From Chloroflexota bacterium (GTDB taxonomy: Bacteria > Chloroflexota > Limnocylindria > Limnocylindrales > CSP1-4): 64,000 bases of DNA. The stretch is taken from assembly GCA_947475545.1 (NCBI GenBank), contig CANJLL010000002.1, forward strand, positions 270,950-334,949, read 5' to 3'. The notes beneath the pieces are model-generated. The model saw only the letters and a program-made list of their open reading frames with translations. It was not told the DNA's origin and did not search any database. Every line of letters begins with the position of its first letter. The stretch's first letter is position 1. Of this stretch, positions 37,900 to 48,896 are shown one piece after another. The translations under genes and the position numbers were made by a program.

Positions 37900-37905
37900 T
37901 ACGAT
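37900..37905 (+). promoter_or_regulatory. -10 box for leaderless phosphatase gene
   Basis: TACGAT ends 6 nt before the GTG at 37912, which decides this start over the ATG at 37930. Confidence 0.45.
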
Positions 37906-37911
37906 CCGCAT

Positions 37912-38508
37912 GTGCTTCCCCTGCGAGCGATGATCGACGCGCGACCCACCGCCAAGGGCTGGCTGGCTTGGTGGCGAGGGCGCACGACGCTCGACCGCAT
38001 CGGCCCCGGCCTCTGGATGGGTGGCTTCCCGCGCCCGGACGGCGTGGTCCTGCGGGCGATCAGCGAGATGGGCATCCAGCACGTGGTGACCACCACCTTC
38101 GAGCGGCCGCATCTTCCGGCCAGCGTGACCACCCGCTGGGTCCCCTTCGTGGACCTGGACCTGCCGCTCAACATGGAGCCGCTCTATCGGGCCGGCCGCG
38201 AGGTGGCCGAGCGGATCCGAAGCGGCCAGCAGGTCTACGTCCACTGCGGTCACGGCTACGACCGATCGGGCCTGGTGATTGCGCTCTCGCTCCGAGAGTT
38301 GCACCCGGCGCTGACCGGGACGGAGATCCTGGGCCTGATCCGCGCTGGCCGTGGGTCGGAGGCGCTCCACAATCGGCGCTTTGCTCGCTACATCCGGGGG
38401 CTGGTGCCGCTCCAGGTGGAGCAGGAGCAACAGGCCGCCAAGGCTGCCGCCGCTCGCCAGTTCATGGCCCCCGCAGGCGCGCAGATGGAGCCGGCCCGGC
38501 CGCTCTAG
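37912..38508 (+). CDS. Dual-specificity/tyrosine phosphatase-like protein
   Basis: A 198-residue soluble protein. The catalytic signature H111-C112-GHGYD-R118-S-G is the C-x5-R loop of the cysteine-phosphatase superfamily, preceded by VPFVDLDLPL where the general acid aspartate would lie. An N-terminal helix-strand region (RIGPGLWMGGFPRPDGVVLRAI) is typical of bacterial dual-specificity phosphatases. The C-terminus is a Gln/Ala-rich helix. The substrate may be a phosphoprotein or phosphoinositide. Translation from the GTG at 37912 is supported by the upstream -10 box. No kinase partner is nearby. Confidence 0.83.
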   Translation: MLPLRAMIDARPTAKGWLAWWRGRTTLDRIGPGLWMGGFPRPDGVVLRAISEMGIQHVVTTTFERPHLPASVTTRWVPFVDLDLPLNMEPLYRAGREVAERIRSGQQVYVHCGHGYDRSGLVIALSLRELHPALTGTEILGLIRAGRGSEALHNRRFARYIRGLVPLQVEQEQQAAKAAAARQFMAPAGAQMEPARPL

Positions 38509-38548
38509 GCTCCCGCCGCTCCGGGTTCGGCCCCACGGGTGTGCGACT

Positions 38549-38782
38549 TCAGCGCCGGAAGGCGACCAGCAGCACCAGTCCGGTGATGGCCAGCACGGCG
38601 CCCGAGACCGGCTGGCCCGTGATGATCCGGACGCCGGAGACCACCATCAGCAGCAGGCCCAGCGCCGTGGGCAGCTGCCGGACCCAGGCGGGGACCTCGA
38701 AGCCCTGCCGGAGGCGCGTGCGCACCCGCGGCCACGCCAGGTAGTACGCGCCGATCGCGGCGACGAGCGCCAGCCACTCCAT
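38549..38782 (-). CDS. Small membrane protein
   Basis: A 77-residue protein with an N-terminal helix (MEWLALVAAIGAYYLAW), a basic loop (RVRTRLRQGF) and a C-terminal hairpin of two helices (ALGLLLMVVSGVRIITG and SGAVLAITGLVLLVAFRR). The family is not recognised. CACACT lies 6 bp upstream of the ATG, again the leaderless spacing but with a weak box. A longer reading to 38998 is Arg-rich and unlikely. Confidence 0.6.
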   Translation of the reverse strand: MEWLALVAAIGAYYLAWPRVRTRLRQGFEVPAWVRQLPTALGLLLMVVSGVRIITGQPVSGAVLAITGLVLLVAFRR

Positions 38783-39355
38783 CCGCGCAGTGTGGCGGGT
38801 CCGGGGTTCATCGGGGCCGCCATCGCCACCTCCACGCCGGGCCCGGGCGCCGGTCGGCGGACGGGGTTCCGTCGCCGGGCGCCGGTCGGGGTTCGGGCGC
38901 GGAGCCGCGCTCGGGGTTGAGCGGCGCGAGCGGCGGCGCAGCGGCGGCCAGCGGCGGGAGCGCCGGCCGCATCGGCGTCCCGATACCGGATTGTTCAAGA
39001 AGTGAGCACGATCCCGAGGATTGGGCCGTATCGCTCACTGGGTGGACATGGAGCTGATCCGGGCGGCACCGTCACGCTTGGGGCTGCCCTTCGAGCGGTC
39101 GAGGTTCGAGATAGTGCTCAGGGGGTGGACGCTCTGGAGCATTGCGCGCCGGTGAACGCGGCGAACGCGGCGTCGTGCGCGCCGGCAGACGCGCCGGTGA
39201 ACGAGCCGCCGACGGCGGGGCATCGGCGGCGAGGCCCGACCGGTTCGGGGCCAACCCCCCCTTCCCCTGCGGGCGCACCGCGGCTATGGTCAGTCCAGAC
39301 GATGGCCGGCCGCGGTGAGGCTCGGCTGGACCCCTGCAGCCAGAGGCAGCCCCCG
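38783..39355. other. Intergenic region, no supported gene
   Basis: About 570 bp without a convincing reading frame. It holds two copies of CGGGCGCCGGTCGG (38844-38857 and 38876-38889), several GCG-GGC-rich repeats near 38920-38970, an interrupted TGAGC/GCTCA inverted repeat at about 39003-39040 and GGTGAACG repeats near 39150-39200. The promoter for the next gene is probably near TATGGT at about 39285. Confidence 0.5.
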
Positions 39356-39757
39356 ATGAAGCTCGACAACCCTGACCTGTCCGAGCACGACTGGCTGGTC
39401 GACGCGGTGCACGAAGGCCTGGCCGAGCTCCACGCCGTCGAGCTTGCGTCGTTCCCCGTCGAGGCGCACGACGGGGCGCTCGAACGGCTGATGATCGCCA
39501 CCGACATCGGCGTGATTGAGGGGACGATCAGCGGCCCGCCGGTCGACGGCTTCCCCGGGCTGGTCCTGGACCTCCGCCTGTGGAAGGACGTCAAGGTCAG
39601 CGCGCGGGCACGGGTGGATGCGTTGCGCGGCGCCCACGAGGCGCGGGCGCTGCTGACGATCAACGACCGGACCATCTCGTCCTGGTCGCTGAACACGCGC
39701 ACCGCGGCCAACGAGTTCATCGGGGTCGTCCTTGCCGAGGCGAGCAAGGTTCGCTAG
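39356..39757 (+). CDS. Hypothetical soluble protein
   Basis: A 133-residue acidic protein with no signal or membrane segment and no recognised family. It has an N-terminal helix pair (EHDWLVDAVHEGLAELHAVELASF) and a beta-rich centre (GVIEGTISGPPVDGFPGLVLDLRLW). An AGAGG ribosome site lies upstream of the ATG at 39356; an in-frame ATG at 39302 would add 18 residues. The following DUF2185 gene is on the same strand 154 bp on. Confidence 0.6.
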   Translation: MKLDNPDLSEHDWLVDAVHEGLAELHAVELASFPVEAHDGALERLMIATDIGVIEGTISGPPVDGFPGLVLDLRLWKDVKVSARARVDALRGAHEARALLTINDRTISSWSLNTRTAANEFIGVVLAEASKVR

Positions 39758-39911
39758 GCCGTCGAACGAGGCCCGTCGGCCGGCGGCGCTCCAGGCCCGC
39801 GCGCGTTCGGCCCACCTTCGGTAGCCTCTCTCCAACAGGACATCGTGCCGAGGCGCCGACCCCAGGCGCCCATCCCAGGCAACGACCCCGGGCACCGACC
39901 CCAGGAGAGAG

Positions 39912-40850
39912 ATGAGCAAGACCTTCCGGCTGAACGCCGACGACCTCCAGCCGCTCGCCGAGGATCGCGGCATGTGCATCGCGACCAGCCTGGTCACCGT
40001 GGATGGCCAGGCCGTCGGCCACATGTCCCGCGAAGCCTCCGCGTTCCCGAACGACAGCGGGTGGCGCTTCACGGCCGGCACCGAAGGGGACGGCTATGGC
40101 GACGACCCCGATCACTGGGACGTGGTCGACGTCAACCTGATCGCCAACATCGACGTCGAGATCACGATGTTCCTGGACGAGCCCGAAGGGTCGGCGTTTG
40201 TCCGCTGGCCGCTGACGGCTGCTCTGCGACCGGTCGCGGAGGTCCAGGCGGCCGCGGCACCGGAAGCAGCGGCGGCGGGACCCGGCAGCCACGATGCGCT
40301 CGACGGGGCGGCAGGCGGCACCTTGGGCGCGGACGGAACAGACGGCGACGAATCGACCGATGGCGAGCAGCCCCAGGCACTCCAGCGCCAGGCGCTCGAC
40401 CGCGACTGGTGGATCGACCTCCCCGGCGCCTACACCGGTTTCCTCTCGAACGGCGCGCTCCACCTGGTGTCGGTCAACCGGCCGCCGCGCCGGATCTGGG
40501 TCGACATCCGCAAGGCAGCCGAGGGCGGCAAGCCGGGCATCGCCGCGCTGATGACCAAGGACATCCGGATGGCGGCCAAGCCGTCGGGCGCGGTGGAGTA
40601 CGACGAGGCGGGCACGGACGCCGACGAGCATCGGATTGCGTACTGGTTCGAGGAGCACCGCGAGGGCGAGAGCACGCGCGGCTACTGGACACTGTACACG
40701 TACACGATCCGCGATGCGTCCTTCGTGCAGGCCGCGTTCCTGTCCACCGCTCCCGACCCGGACTGGGCGCTGGCGGCGTGGCGCTCCATGCGCTACCAGC
40801 CCGGCACGGGCCAGGACTGGGAGAACCCGGACCCAACCGAGGACATGTAG
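39912..40850 (+). CDS. DUF2185 (Imm33-like) protein with a C-terminal domain
   Basis: A 312-residue soluble protein. Residues 15-95 match DUF2185: CIATSLVTVDGQAVGHMSREA, then DSGWRFTAGTEGDGYGDDPDHW and VVDVNLIANID. This domain is annotated as an immunity protein in polymorphic toxin systems and is also found alone. After an Ala/Gly/Asp-rich linker (100-160) comes a second domain (DWWIDLPGAYTGFLSNGALHLV ... WTLYTYTIRDASFVQAAFLS) that I do not recognise. The ATG has a strong ribosome site (AGGAGAG). No toxin gene is visible beside it, so an immunity role is unproven. Confidence 0.78.
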   Translation: MSKTFRLNADDLQPLAEDRGMCIATSLVTVDGQAVGHMSREASAFPNDSGWRFTAGTEGDGYGDDPDHWDVVDVNLIANIDVEITMFLDEPEGSAFVRWPLTAALRPVAEVQAAAAPEAAAAGPGSHDALDGAAGGTLGADGTDGDESTDGEQPQALQRQALDRDWWIDLPGAYTGFLSNGALHLVSVNRPPRRIWVDIRKAAEGGKPGIAALMTKDIRMAAKPSGAVEYDEAGTDADEHRIAYWFEEHREGESTRGYWTLYTYTIRDASFVQAAFLSTAPDPDWALAAWRSMRYQPGTGQDWENPDPTEDM

Positions 40851-40908
40851 GGAAGGGCTCCATCGGCCCCGGACTGACCGGCTCGCTGCGGCGCTCCTCG
40901 CTGGGCGG

Positions 40909-41472
40909 CTACTCGCCGGGCAGCGGCTCCGGTATCCCTCGCGGGATCCAGCGCGGCACACGCCGCCGGTACGCCTCGTACTCCTCGCCGAAGCGTGCCA
41001 CCAGCTTCGCCTCGTCCGCCAGCACCCGCTGCTGGTACCAGGCGGCCGTGCCCGCGAAGATCACCGCGCCCAGCCGCGACCGGAAGACCAGCGCCAGGCC
41101 AGCCAGGAAGAGCAGGTGGCCCAGGTACATCGGGTTCCGGATGACGCCGTACGGGCCGTCGCTGACGAGACGGTCCGGCATGCGCCGATTCCCCTTACCC
41201 GCCCCACCCGGGCCCGCGGTCCGGTAGCCGCCCACCAGCCGATGCTGGAGGTAGCCCCAGGCCAGCAGCGGGGCGAACAGCCAGCGGACCGGTCGAAGCC
41301 GGGCCGGCGGCGTGATCGCCCGGGCAGTGATCACGATCGCCGGGCAGACGACGAACACGCGGATCGGCGTCCGAAGGAGGATGCGCCGAATCCGATCAAG
41401 CTCGCCTTCGGCTTCCGCTTCGCCCGCGCGAACGCGGGCTTCGGCCGCCAGGCCTTCGGCCCCTTCCGTCAC
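40909..41472 (-). CDS. Isoprenylcysteine carboxyl methyltransferase-like membrane protein
   Basis: A 187-residue integral membrane methyltransferase of the ICMT/PEMT group. It has hydrophobic helices from residue 30 and the family C-terminal motif: LVSDGPYGVIRNPMYLGHLL (RhP.Y.g) and DEAKLVARFGEEYEAYRRRVPRWIP (E...yG.eY..Y...vp...P). It probably methylates a lipid-like or carboxyl substrate using SAM. The GTG start lies 2 nt after the fumarase stop, so it is the distal gene of a two-gene operon. Confidence 0.83.
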   Translation of the reverse strand: MTEGAEGLAAEARVRAGEAEAEGELDRIRRILLRTPIRVFVVCPAIVITARAITPPARLRPVRWLFAPLLAWGYLQHRLVGGYRTAGPGGAGKGNRRMPDRLVSDGPYGVIRNPMYLGHLLFLAGLALVFRSRLGAVIFAGTAAWYQQRVLADEAKLVARFGEEYEAYRRRVPRWIPRGIPEPLPGE

Positions 41473-41474
41473 CG

Positions 41475-42893
41475 TCAGTCGACCGACGGGCCGGTCATCA
41501 GCTCCGGGCGGAGGAGGCGATCGAACTCCTCCTCGGTCAGGTAGCCCAGCGCCAGCGTGGACTGCTTGAGGTTGGTCCCCTCGTGGTGCGCCTTCTTGGC
41601 GATCTGCGCGGCCTTGTCGTAGCCGATCCGCGGCGCCAGCGCCGTGACCAGCATCAGCGAGTTGGCCACGTGGTGGCCGATCCGCTCCGTGTCCGCCTCC
41701 AGGCCCGCGACGCAGTGCTCGCGGAACGAGCGGCAGGCGTCGGTCAGCAGCTCGATGGCGTGCATCAGGTCGTGCGCGATGATCGGCTTGAAGACGTTCA
41801 GCTCGAAGTTGCCCTGCGAGCCGGCGAACGTCACCGCCACGTCGTAGGCCATCACCTGGACCGCGACCATGGTCATGGCCTCGGACTGGGTGGGGTTCAC
41901 CTTGCCCGGCATGATGCTGGAGCCCGGCTCGTTCTCCGGCAGGCGCAGCTCGCCCAGGCCGGCGCGCGGGCCGCTGCCCAGCCAGCGGACGTCGTTGGCG
42001 ATCTTCATCAGGCTGGTGGCGAGCGTCTTGAGGGCGCCCGAGGCGAAGACCGTGGCCTCCTGGCCGGCCAGGGCGGCGAACTTGTTGGGCGCGGAGACGA
42101 ACGGGAGGCCGGTCAGCTGGGCGATGCGGGCGGCGGCCCGCTCCGCGAACTCCGGGTGGGAGTTGAGGCCGGTGCCCACCGCCGTGCCGCCGATGGCCAG
42201 CTGGTAAAGCCCCGGGAGGGTGGCCTCGATGCGGCCGATGTCGCCGTCCAGCTGCGCCACGTAGCCGCTGAACTCCTGGCCCAGGGTGAGCGGCACCGCG
42301 TCCTGGAGGTGGGTCCGGCCGATCTTGACGATGTGATCGAACTCGGCGCGCTTCGCGTCCAGCGCGTCGCGCAGGGCCAGGACGCTGGGGATCAGGTCGC
42401 GGGTCAGCCCGGTGGCCACGGCGACGTGGAGCGCGGTGGGGAAGGTGTCGTTGGATGACTGGCTGCGGTTGACGTCGTCGTTGGGGTGGATCGGCTTCTT
42501 GCCGCCCCGCGTGCCCGTAGCGATCTCGTTGGCCCGGCCCGCGATCACCTCGTTGACGTTCATGTTCGACTGGGTCCCCGACCCGGTCTGCCAGATCCGG
42601 AGCGGGAACTCACCGGCCAGCTTGCCCTCGATGACCTCGTTGGCCGCGGTCACGATCAGCTCGCGCTTCTCGGCGGGGAGGAGGCCCAGCTCCTCGTTGA
42701 CCTCGCAGGCGGCGCGCTTGAGGAAGCCGAAGGAGCGGATGACCTCGGCCGGCATGGTGTCCTTGCCGATCGCGAAGAACTTCAGGGAGCGCTGCGTCTG
42801 GGCGGCCCAGTAATGGTCGGCGGGGACGTCGATGGCGCCCATGGAGTCGGTCTCGGACCGGGTGGCCGGACTGGCGGGAGTGGCGTCGCTCAC
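41475..42893 (-). CDS. fumC: Class II fumarate hydratase FumC
   Basis: A 472-residue enzyme of the aspartase/fumarase superfamily that interconverts fumarate and malate in the TCA cycle. The motifs are in order: [63 protein letters not shown], and the signature loop [16 protein letters not shown] with its catalytic serine region. The start is GTG with a GAGGG ribosome site; the first 17 residues precede the conserved core ([20 protein letters not shown]). It heads an operon with the ICMT-like gene. Confidence 0.95.
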   Translation of the reverse strand: MSDATPASPATRSETDSMGAIDVPADHYWAAQTQRSLKFFAIGKDTMPAEVIRSFGFLKRAACEVNEELGLLPAEKRELIVTAANEVIEGKLAGEFPLRIWQTGSGTQSNMNVNEVIAGRANEIATGTRGGKKPIHPNDDVNRSQSSNDTFPTALHVAVATGLTRDLIPSVLALRDALDAKRAEFDHIVKIGRTHLQDAVPLTLGQEFSGYVAQLDGDIGRIEATLPGLYQLAIGGTAVGTGLNSHPEFAERAAARIAQLTGLPFVSAPNKFAALAGQEATVFASGALKTLATSLMKIANDVRWLGSGPRAGLGELRLPENEPGSSIMPGKVNPTQSEAMTMVAVQVMAYDVAVTFAGSQGNFELNVFKPIIAHDLMHAIELLTDACRSFREHCVAGLEADTERIGHHVANSLMLVTALAPRIGYDKAAQIAKKAHHEGTNLKQSTLALGYLTEEEFDRLLRPELMTGPSVD

Positions 42894-43911
42894 GGGAATC
42901 CCTCGGGGTCGGGGTTGGGTGTGGTGTCCGTAGTATCCCGCAACGCGAGGCGCCGTCCGGGGCCGAATGGCCTCGTTATGGCCTCGTTCGAGTCGGTCCG
43001 CCCGGCCCGCCGCGGCCGACCCGTCTCGGATTGCGCCACATTCATCTCAAATGCCGCGCATGGCCGCCTTGGACATGGAATCGACGTCGCTGCCTGACCG
43101 CGGGCGCCCTCCGATTGGCTTGTCCACGCTCGGCCGTGCTCAGCAGACAGGCTGCCGCCCTCCGCACACCGCCGCGGCGAACGCTCGTGCCTGCTTACTG
43201 CGTCCAGAGCCGGCGATTGACAGGATCAGGGCCGAATCGTCGCGGTGATCGCACGGTGCACGGCAATGTCATCCGCGCCGCCAGCCGTTTCTCGCTATTC
43301 CCATGGGGTGAGGAGTACGGATGATCGGGACGTCACGGTGGCCGGCCCGCTCGGCTGCCACGGCGAGATTCATGCCGGCGCACGCTCGCGTCGGCACATT
43401 TCGGAGGCGCGGCACGGCGGGGCGGCGCGGCAGGGCGGGGCGGCAGGGCGGGGCGGCGCGGCAGGGCGGGGCGGCGCGGCGGCGCGGCAGGGCGGGGCGG
43501 CGCGGCGCCCCCGGTTTTCACCGGATTCCCACACCATGGGCATACGACTGGGCTGGGGCCCGACTGATCGGCTGCCGCAGCCACAACGGGCAGCATGATG
43601 CCTGTGCCGGGCGAGAATCCCGGCTTTGACGGCCGTTGACGGTTAGCTCGAGGCCAATTCGTCGGCCAATGACCACCGGGTGGGAATATGGCGAAATTGG
43701 CGCGCTCGGGCGCCTGGCCCGCCCGGGTCGCCAGACCGGGGCGCCGAGCCGCCGAACGCACGTTCGGGCAACATGCTGTACGCTCCCGAGGTTCGTGCTC
43801 AGAGGGCGCTCCGGTCCGCGCCCACGGTCCCAGACCGTCAGACCCCGACTCACCACCCGCCCTGACCGGGCCCCGCCAAGCGCGGGAGGGCCCCGCAGGA
43901 GCGCTTCCCTC
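42894..43911. other. Long intergenic region with GC repeat and hairpins
   Basis: About 1 kb with no supported protein gene between divergent fumC and the DEAD-box helicase gene. It contains the GGCGGGGC repeat at 43408-43510 and a CCGGT-TTTC-ACCGG hairpin at about 43510-43523. A possible -10 TACGCT near 43780 would give the helicase mRNA a leader of about 130 nt. AT content is locally higher than in neighbouring genes at about 43620-43720. No tmRNA, RNase P or 6S signature is visible. Confidence 0.5.
43408..43510. repeat. Imperfect G/C tandem repeat
   Basis: Repeated GGCAGGGCGGGGCGGCGC-like units, about five imperfect copies, in the intergenic region upstream of the helicase gene. The purine-rich strand has many G3-4 runs that could form G-quadruplexes. 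Confidence 0.6.
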
Positions 43912-45609
43912 ATGTCCTTTGACAGCCTTGGGCTGACGCCCGAACTCGTCCGCGCCGTCGCCGACGAGGGCTACACCCAGCCCACCCCCATCCAGCTCAA
44001 GGCCATCCCGCTCGTCCTGGAGGGCCGCGACCTGTTGGCCGCCGCCCAGACCGGGACCGGCAAGACCGCCGCGTTCGTGCTGCCGCTCATCCAGCGCCTG
44101 CACGCTACCGCCCCGGCCGGCTCGCTGGCCCCCACCCCGCCCCCGGCGCCCCGCGTCCAGCCCGGCTTCCGCACGCCGCCTTCTCGCGGCTTCCGGGCCC
44201 CCACGCCGGCGCTCCCCGCCCGCGCCCTGACGCCCATCCGCGCGCTGGTCCTGGCGCCCACCCGCGAGCTCGCGCTCCAGGTGGAGGAGAGCTTCCGGAC
44301 GTACGGCCGCCACCAGCCCATTCGGTCCGTCGCCATCTACGGTGGCGTCGGCTTTGACCCTCAGGTCCGCGCCCTGCGCGCCGGGCCCACCATCGTCGTC
44401 GCCACGCCGGGCCGCTTGCTCGATCACGTCATGCAGGGGACCATCGACCTGTCGAAGGTCGAACACCTCGTCCTCGACGAGGCGGATCGCATGCTCGACA
44501 TGGGCTTCATCCGTGACATCCGCAAGATCCTCGACCTGCTCCCGCGGCAGCGTCAGAACCTGCTCTTCTCGGCAACCTTCTCCAACGAGATCCGGTCGCT
44601 GGCGGCAGGGCTCCTCAACAACCCGGCCTCGGTCGATGTCGCGCCGCGCAACACCCCGGCCGAGCTGGTCGATCAGCTGGTGATCCCGGTGGACCGTGGC
44701 CGCAAGGTCGCGCTCCTGACAGAGCTGTACGCCCAGGGCCGCGTCAAGCAGGCGCTGGTGTTCGCCCGGACCAAGCACGGCGCCAATCGGCTGGCCGAGC
44801 AGCTGGACGATGCGGGTATCAAGACCGCCGCTATCCACGGCAACAAGTCGCAGCCCCAGCGCGTGCGCGCCCTCGACGACTTCAAGGCCGGCCGCGTCAG
44901 CTTCCTGGTCGCGACGGACATCGCGGCGCGCGGGATCGACATCGACTCCCTGCCGCACGTCATCAACTACGAGATGCCGATGGTCCCCGAGGACTACGTC
45001 CACCGGATCGGGCGAACCGGTCGTGCCGGCGTCGACGGACAGGCCATCTCGCTGGTCTGCGTCGACGAGGCGCAGCTCCTGCGCGAGATCCAGGGCCTCC
45101 TCCGGCGCACCATCCCGTCCGAGGTCATCCCCGGCTTCGAGCCGGACCGCAACGCCCGTCCCGAGCCCATCCGCCTTCGCTCCGGCGAGGTCGGGCACGG
45201 CGGCGGACGCCCATCGGGTCGTGGTGGCGGCCGGCCGTCGGCGCCGCGCCAGGCGGGCTCGCGGGATTCGCTCCCCGGGCGCAGCCAGGCCCGTCCCGGC
45301 GAGGCCGGCCCGTCGCGTCCCATCACGCGCCCGGCACCCGGCCATCCCGCAGCCGCGCGCCCCGGCGTCCATCCCTCCTCCAGTCGTCCCGCCCAGGGGC
45401 GACCCGGCACGTCGTTTGGCCAGGCGCCCGCCCGCGGCCCCGTCGCCCCGCATCGCGGCGCCGGCCCGACCGTCCATCGCGGCCAGGGACCAAGCCAGGG
45501 GTATGGCTCGCGGCCGCCCGAGGGCCAGCGCTACGCCGGCTCCGACGCGTCCGGCCAGCGCCCGCAGCAGCTCCCCGGGGAGCGTCTCCGCCGCGCCGAG
45601 CAGGCCTAG
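43912..45609 (+). CDS. DEAD-box RNA helicase (RhlE-like)
   Basis: A 565-residue ATP-dependent RNA helicase. The Q motif region ([26 protein letters not shown]) comes first, then AQTGTGKT near residue 46, [25 protein letters not shown] near residue 187, SAT, and [10 protein letters not shown] near residue 363. A Pro/Ala/Arg-rich insert of about 40 residues (near residues 65-105, including [20 protein letters not shown]) lies between motifs I and Ia, which is unusual. The last 150 residues are Gly/Arg/Pro-rich low complexity typical of RNA-binding tails. It may help ribosome assembly or cold adaptation. The start is the ATG at 43912 with GCAGGAG upstream. Confidence 0.92.
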   Translation: MSFDSLGLTPELVRAVADEGYTQPTPIQLKAIPLVLEGRDLLAAAQTGTGKTAAFVLPLIQRLHATAPAGSLAPTPPPAPRVQPGFRTPPSRGFRAPTPALPARALTPIRALVLAPTRELALQVEESFRTYGRHQPIRSVAIYGGVGFDPQVRALRAGPTIVVATPGRLLDHVMQGTIDLSKVEHLVLDEADRMLDMGFIRDIRKILDLLPRQRQNLLFSATFSNEIRSLAAGLLNNPASVDVAPRNTPAELVDQLVIPVDRGRKVALLTELYAQGRVKQALVFARTKHGANRLAEQLDDAGIKTAAIHGNKSQPQRVRALDDFKAGRVSFLVATDIAARGIDIDSLPHVINYEMPMVPEDYVHRIGRTGRAGVDGQAISLVCVDEAQLLREIQGLLRRTIPSEVIPGFEPDRNARPEPIRLRSGEVGHGGGRPSGRGGGRPSAPRQAGSRDSLPGRSQARPGEAGPSRPITRPAPGHPAAARPGVHPSSSRPAQGRPGTSFGQAPARGPVAPHRGAGPTVHRGQGPSQGYGSRPPEGQRYAGSDASGQRPQQLPGERLRRAEQA

Positions 45610-45664
45610 GCTCTCAAACCCCACGCTTCGGGGCCAACCGGCCACCCGGCCGGGCGGCGATGCC

Positions 45665-46093
45665 TCAGCGGCCGAGCAGGTCGTCGGTGGCGTCGTCCGG
45701 GACGCCCTGCCAGAAACGCGCAAGCACCCGGGCGAAGACCGGCTCGCCCGGATCGGCTCGCCAGAACAGCGTCATCGATGAGCGAAGCTTCAACGCGTCG
45801 GTGAACCCCAGCACGTCCTGCGCCGAGCGCTCGGCTGGGAGTGCCACGAGGACCCCTGTGCAGTCACGGAGCCTGGGTCCCAGCACCGCGTGGGCCAGGT
45901 AGGCGCTCGCCTCGGCCAGCGACCCCACCGCGGAGGAGCGGGCCGTCTCGCTTCGCCCGAGCCCGGCCACCTGCGGGAAGACGAACCACATCCAGTGCGT
46001 GCGCTTTTGGCCCGCGCGGAGCTCGGCGAGTGCCCCCTCGTAGATGCCGCCGGATTGGGCCCGGACAAACCGATCCAGGTCGAAGGGATCCAC
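45665..46093 (-). CDS. DUF1810 family protein
   Basis: A 142-residue soluble protein matching DUF1810 over its whole length: DPFDLDRFVRAQSGGIYEGALAELRAGQKRTHWMWFVFPQVAGLGRS, SAYLAHAVLGPRLRDCTGVL, and a conserved KLRSSMTLFW. The function of the family is unknown. I use the GTG at 46093, because the longer frame upstream belongs to the overlapping permease gene. The gene is 25 bp downstream of the ABC permease stop on the same strand. Confidence 0.85.
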   Translation of the reverse strand: MDPFDLDRFVRAQSGGIYEGALAELRAGQKRTHWMWFVFPQVAGLGRSETARSSAVGSLAEASAYLAHAVLGPRLRDCTGVLVALPAERSAQDVLGFTDALKLRSSMTLFWRADPGEPVFARVLARFWQGVPDDATDDLLGR

Positions 46094-46118
46094 TGGCCCG
46101 GTCAACCGGCTGCCCGGC

Positions 46119-47308
46119 TCAGTCGTGGCGCAGCGCGCGAATTGGGTCCAGGCGTGCGGCGCGCCAGGCCGGCAGGACCCCGAAGACCACGCCGACCAGC
46201 GTGGAGACGCCCAGCGCCAGGCCGATGATGCTGGCACTCGGCTGCGCCGGGACGCCCATCGCACGTTCGATGACGGCCGCGGCGAGGAGTGCCAGCGCCA
46301 GGCCGATGGCCCCACCCAGCAGGGAGATCAATACCGCCTCTGCCAGAAACTGGCCGATCACGGCCTGCTGCGTGGCGCCCAGGGCGCGGATGATCCCGAT
46401 CTCCCGCGTCCGTTCGGCCACCACCGCCAGCATGATGTTCATGATCCCGATCCCACCCACCAGCAGGCTGATGCCGGCCAGCGCCGCGAGGAAGCCGGTG
46501 ATGACGGAGAGCGCCTCGTTCACGCGATCGAGGATCCGGGCCAGGCTGATCACCTGGACGTCCTGGAGGCCGTGGCGCGAGGCGAGGAGATCGCGGACGG
46601 CGATGCGCACCTGCTCCACCCGCCCCGGCTCGGTGGCGCGCAGGCTCACCTGGCTGACGTACTGCTGGTTGGTCTGCTTCATGAACGGCTCGATCGGCAG
46701 GTAGACGATCCCGATGCTCTGGGCTGCGCCGCCGCCAAAGTTCCCGCTCCCGCCGCCCACGGCCGGATCCGCCACCACGCCGGTGACCTTGACGGTCTTC
46801 GTTCCTACCTTGACCTCGCGTCCGATGACGTCGTCCGCGCTGGAGGTGCCGAAGAGGCTCTTGACGGCCGATTCATCGAGGACGGCACCGCCATCGCCCG
46901 TGAAGGGCGCGCCCGCGACAACGTCGTCCCCGGCGATCACGAAGTAGGCGGTCCCGGTGCCGATCACAGGCATCGTGAGCAGCGCGCCGCTCCCCTGGAC
47001 CTTGAGCGGGATGGTCAGGCTGGCCGCCACGTCCTGGACGCCGGCGACGCCGGCGATCGCGGTGACATCGTCCAGCGTGATGGTGCTGGCCGTCGCACCC
47101 AGCGAGCCACCCGACGGCGCGACCACGAGGCGCGTGGTCCCCAGGTCGGCGAACGTGCTGCCGATCTGGCTGCGCACGCCCTCGCCCAGGGAGAGCAGGA
47201 GGGTGACGGAGCCCACCCCGATGATCACGCCCAGGGCGGTGAGCAGGCTCCGGAGCTTGCTGGCGCGCAGGTCGGAGAGGGCCTCGCGGCCGAAGTCGAT
47301 GGGGGACA

Positions 47309-47309
<1 letters not shown>
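46119..47309 (-). CDS. MacB-type ABC transporter permease
   Basis: A 396-residue membrane protein. A first helix (LRSLLTALGVIIGVGSVTLLLSLGEG) is followed by a large MacB periplasmic-core domain (about residues 45-250). A C-terminal FtsX domain has three helices (SVITGFLAALAGISLLVGGIGIMNIML, REIGIIRALGATQQAVIGQFLAEAVLISLLGG, and ASIIGLALGVSTLVGVVFGVLPAWRAARLDPI). This is the non-canonical mechanotransducing ABC family. The start codon overlaps the last base of the ATPase stop (TGATG), so both are made together. Confidence 0.9.
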
Positions 47310-48637
<1,328 letters not shown>

Positions 48638-48896
48638 GACCGGAGGTTCCGCCGAACGGTCCCCCGGCGCGAGGGGCCTTCGTTCCCGATTCCGGGGCCC
48701 GACGGCCCGCCCCGCGACGACCGATGCGCGGGCGGCGTGCCCCCCGGGCCGCGGCGGCCTGGCGAAACACGCCCCCGTCGGATGCCCGCATGGTCGGGAT
48801 CGATCCTTGATTTCCCGCCCATCTGGTCTACGATGCTGCCGCCGAGCGCGCCCCGGGCTTCCCCGCCGCCGCGATCGGAAGAGTGCGAGAGAGCCC

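Noticed and set aside
43333..45723. 796-residue minus-strand open frame over the helicase gene
   Set aside because: It is the mirror of the DEAD-box gene and its repeat region. No motif is present.
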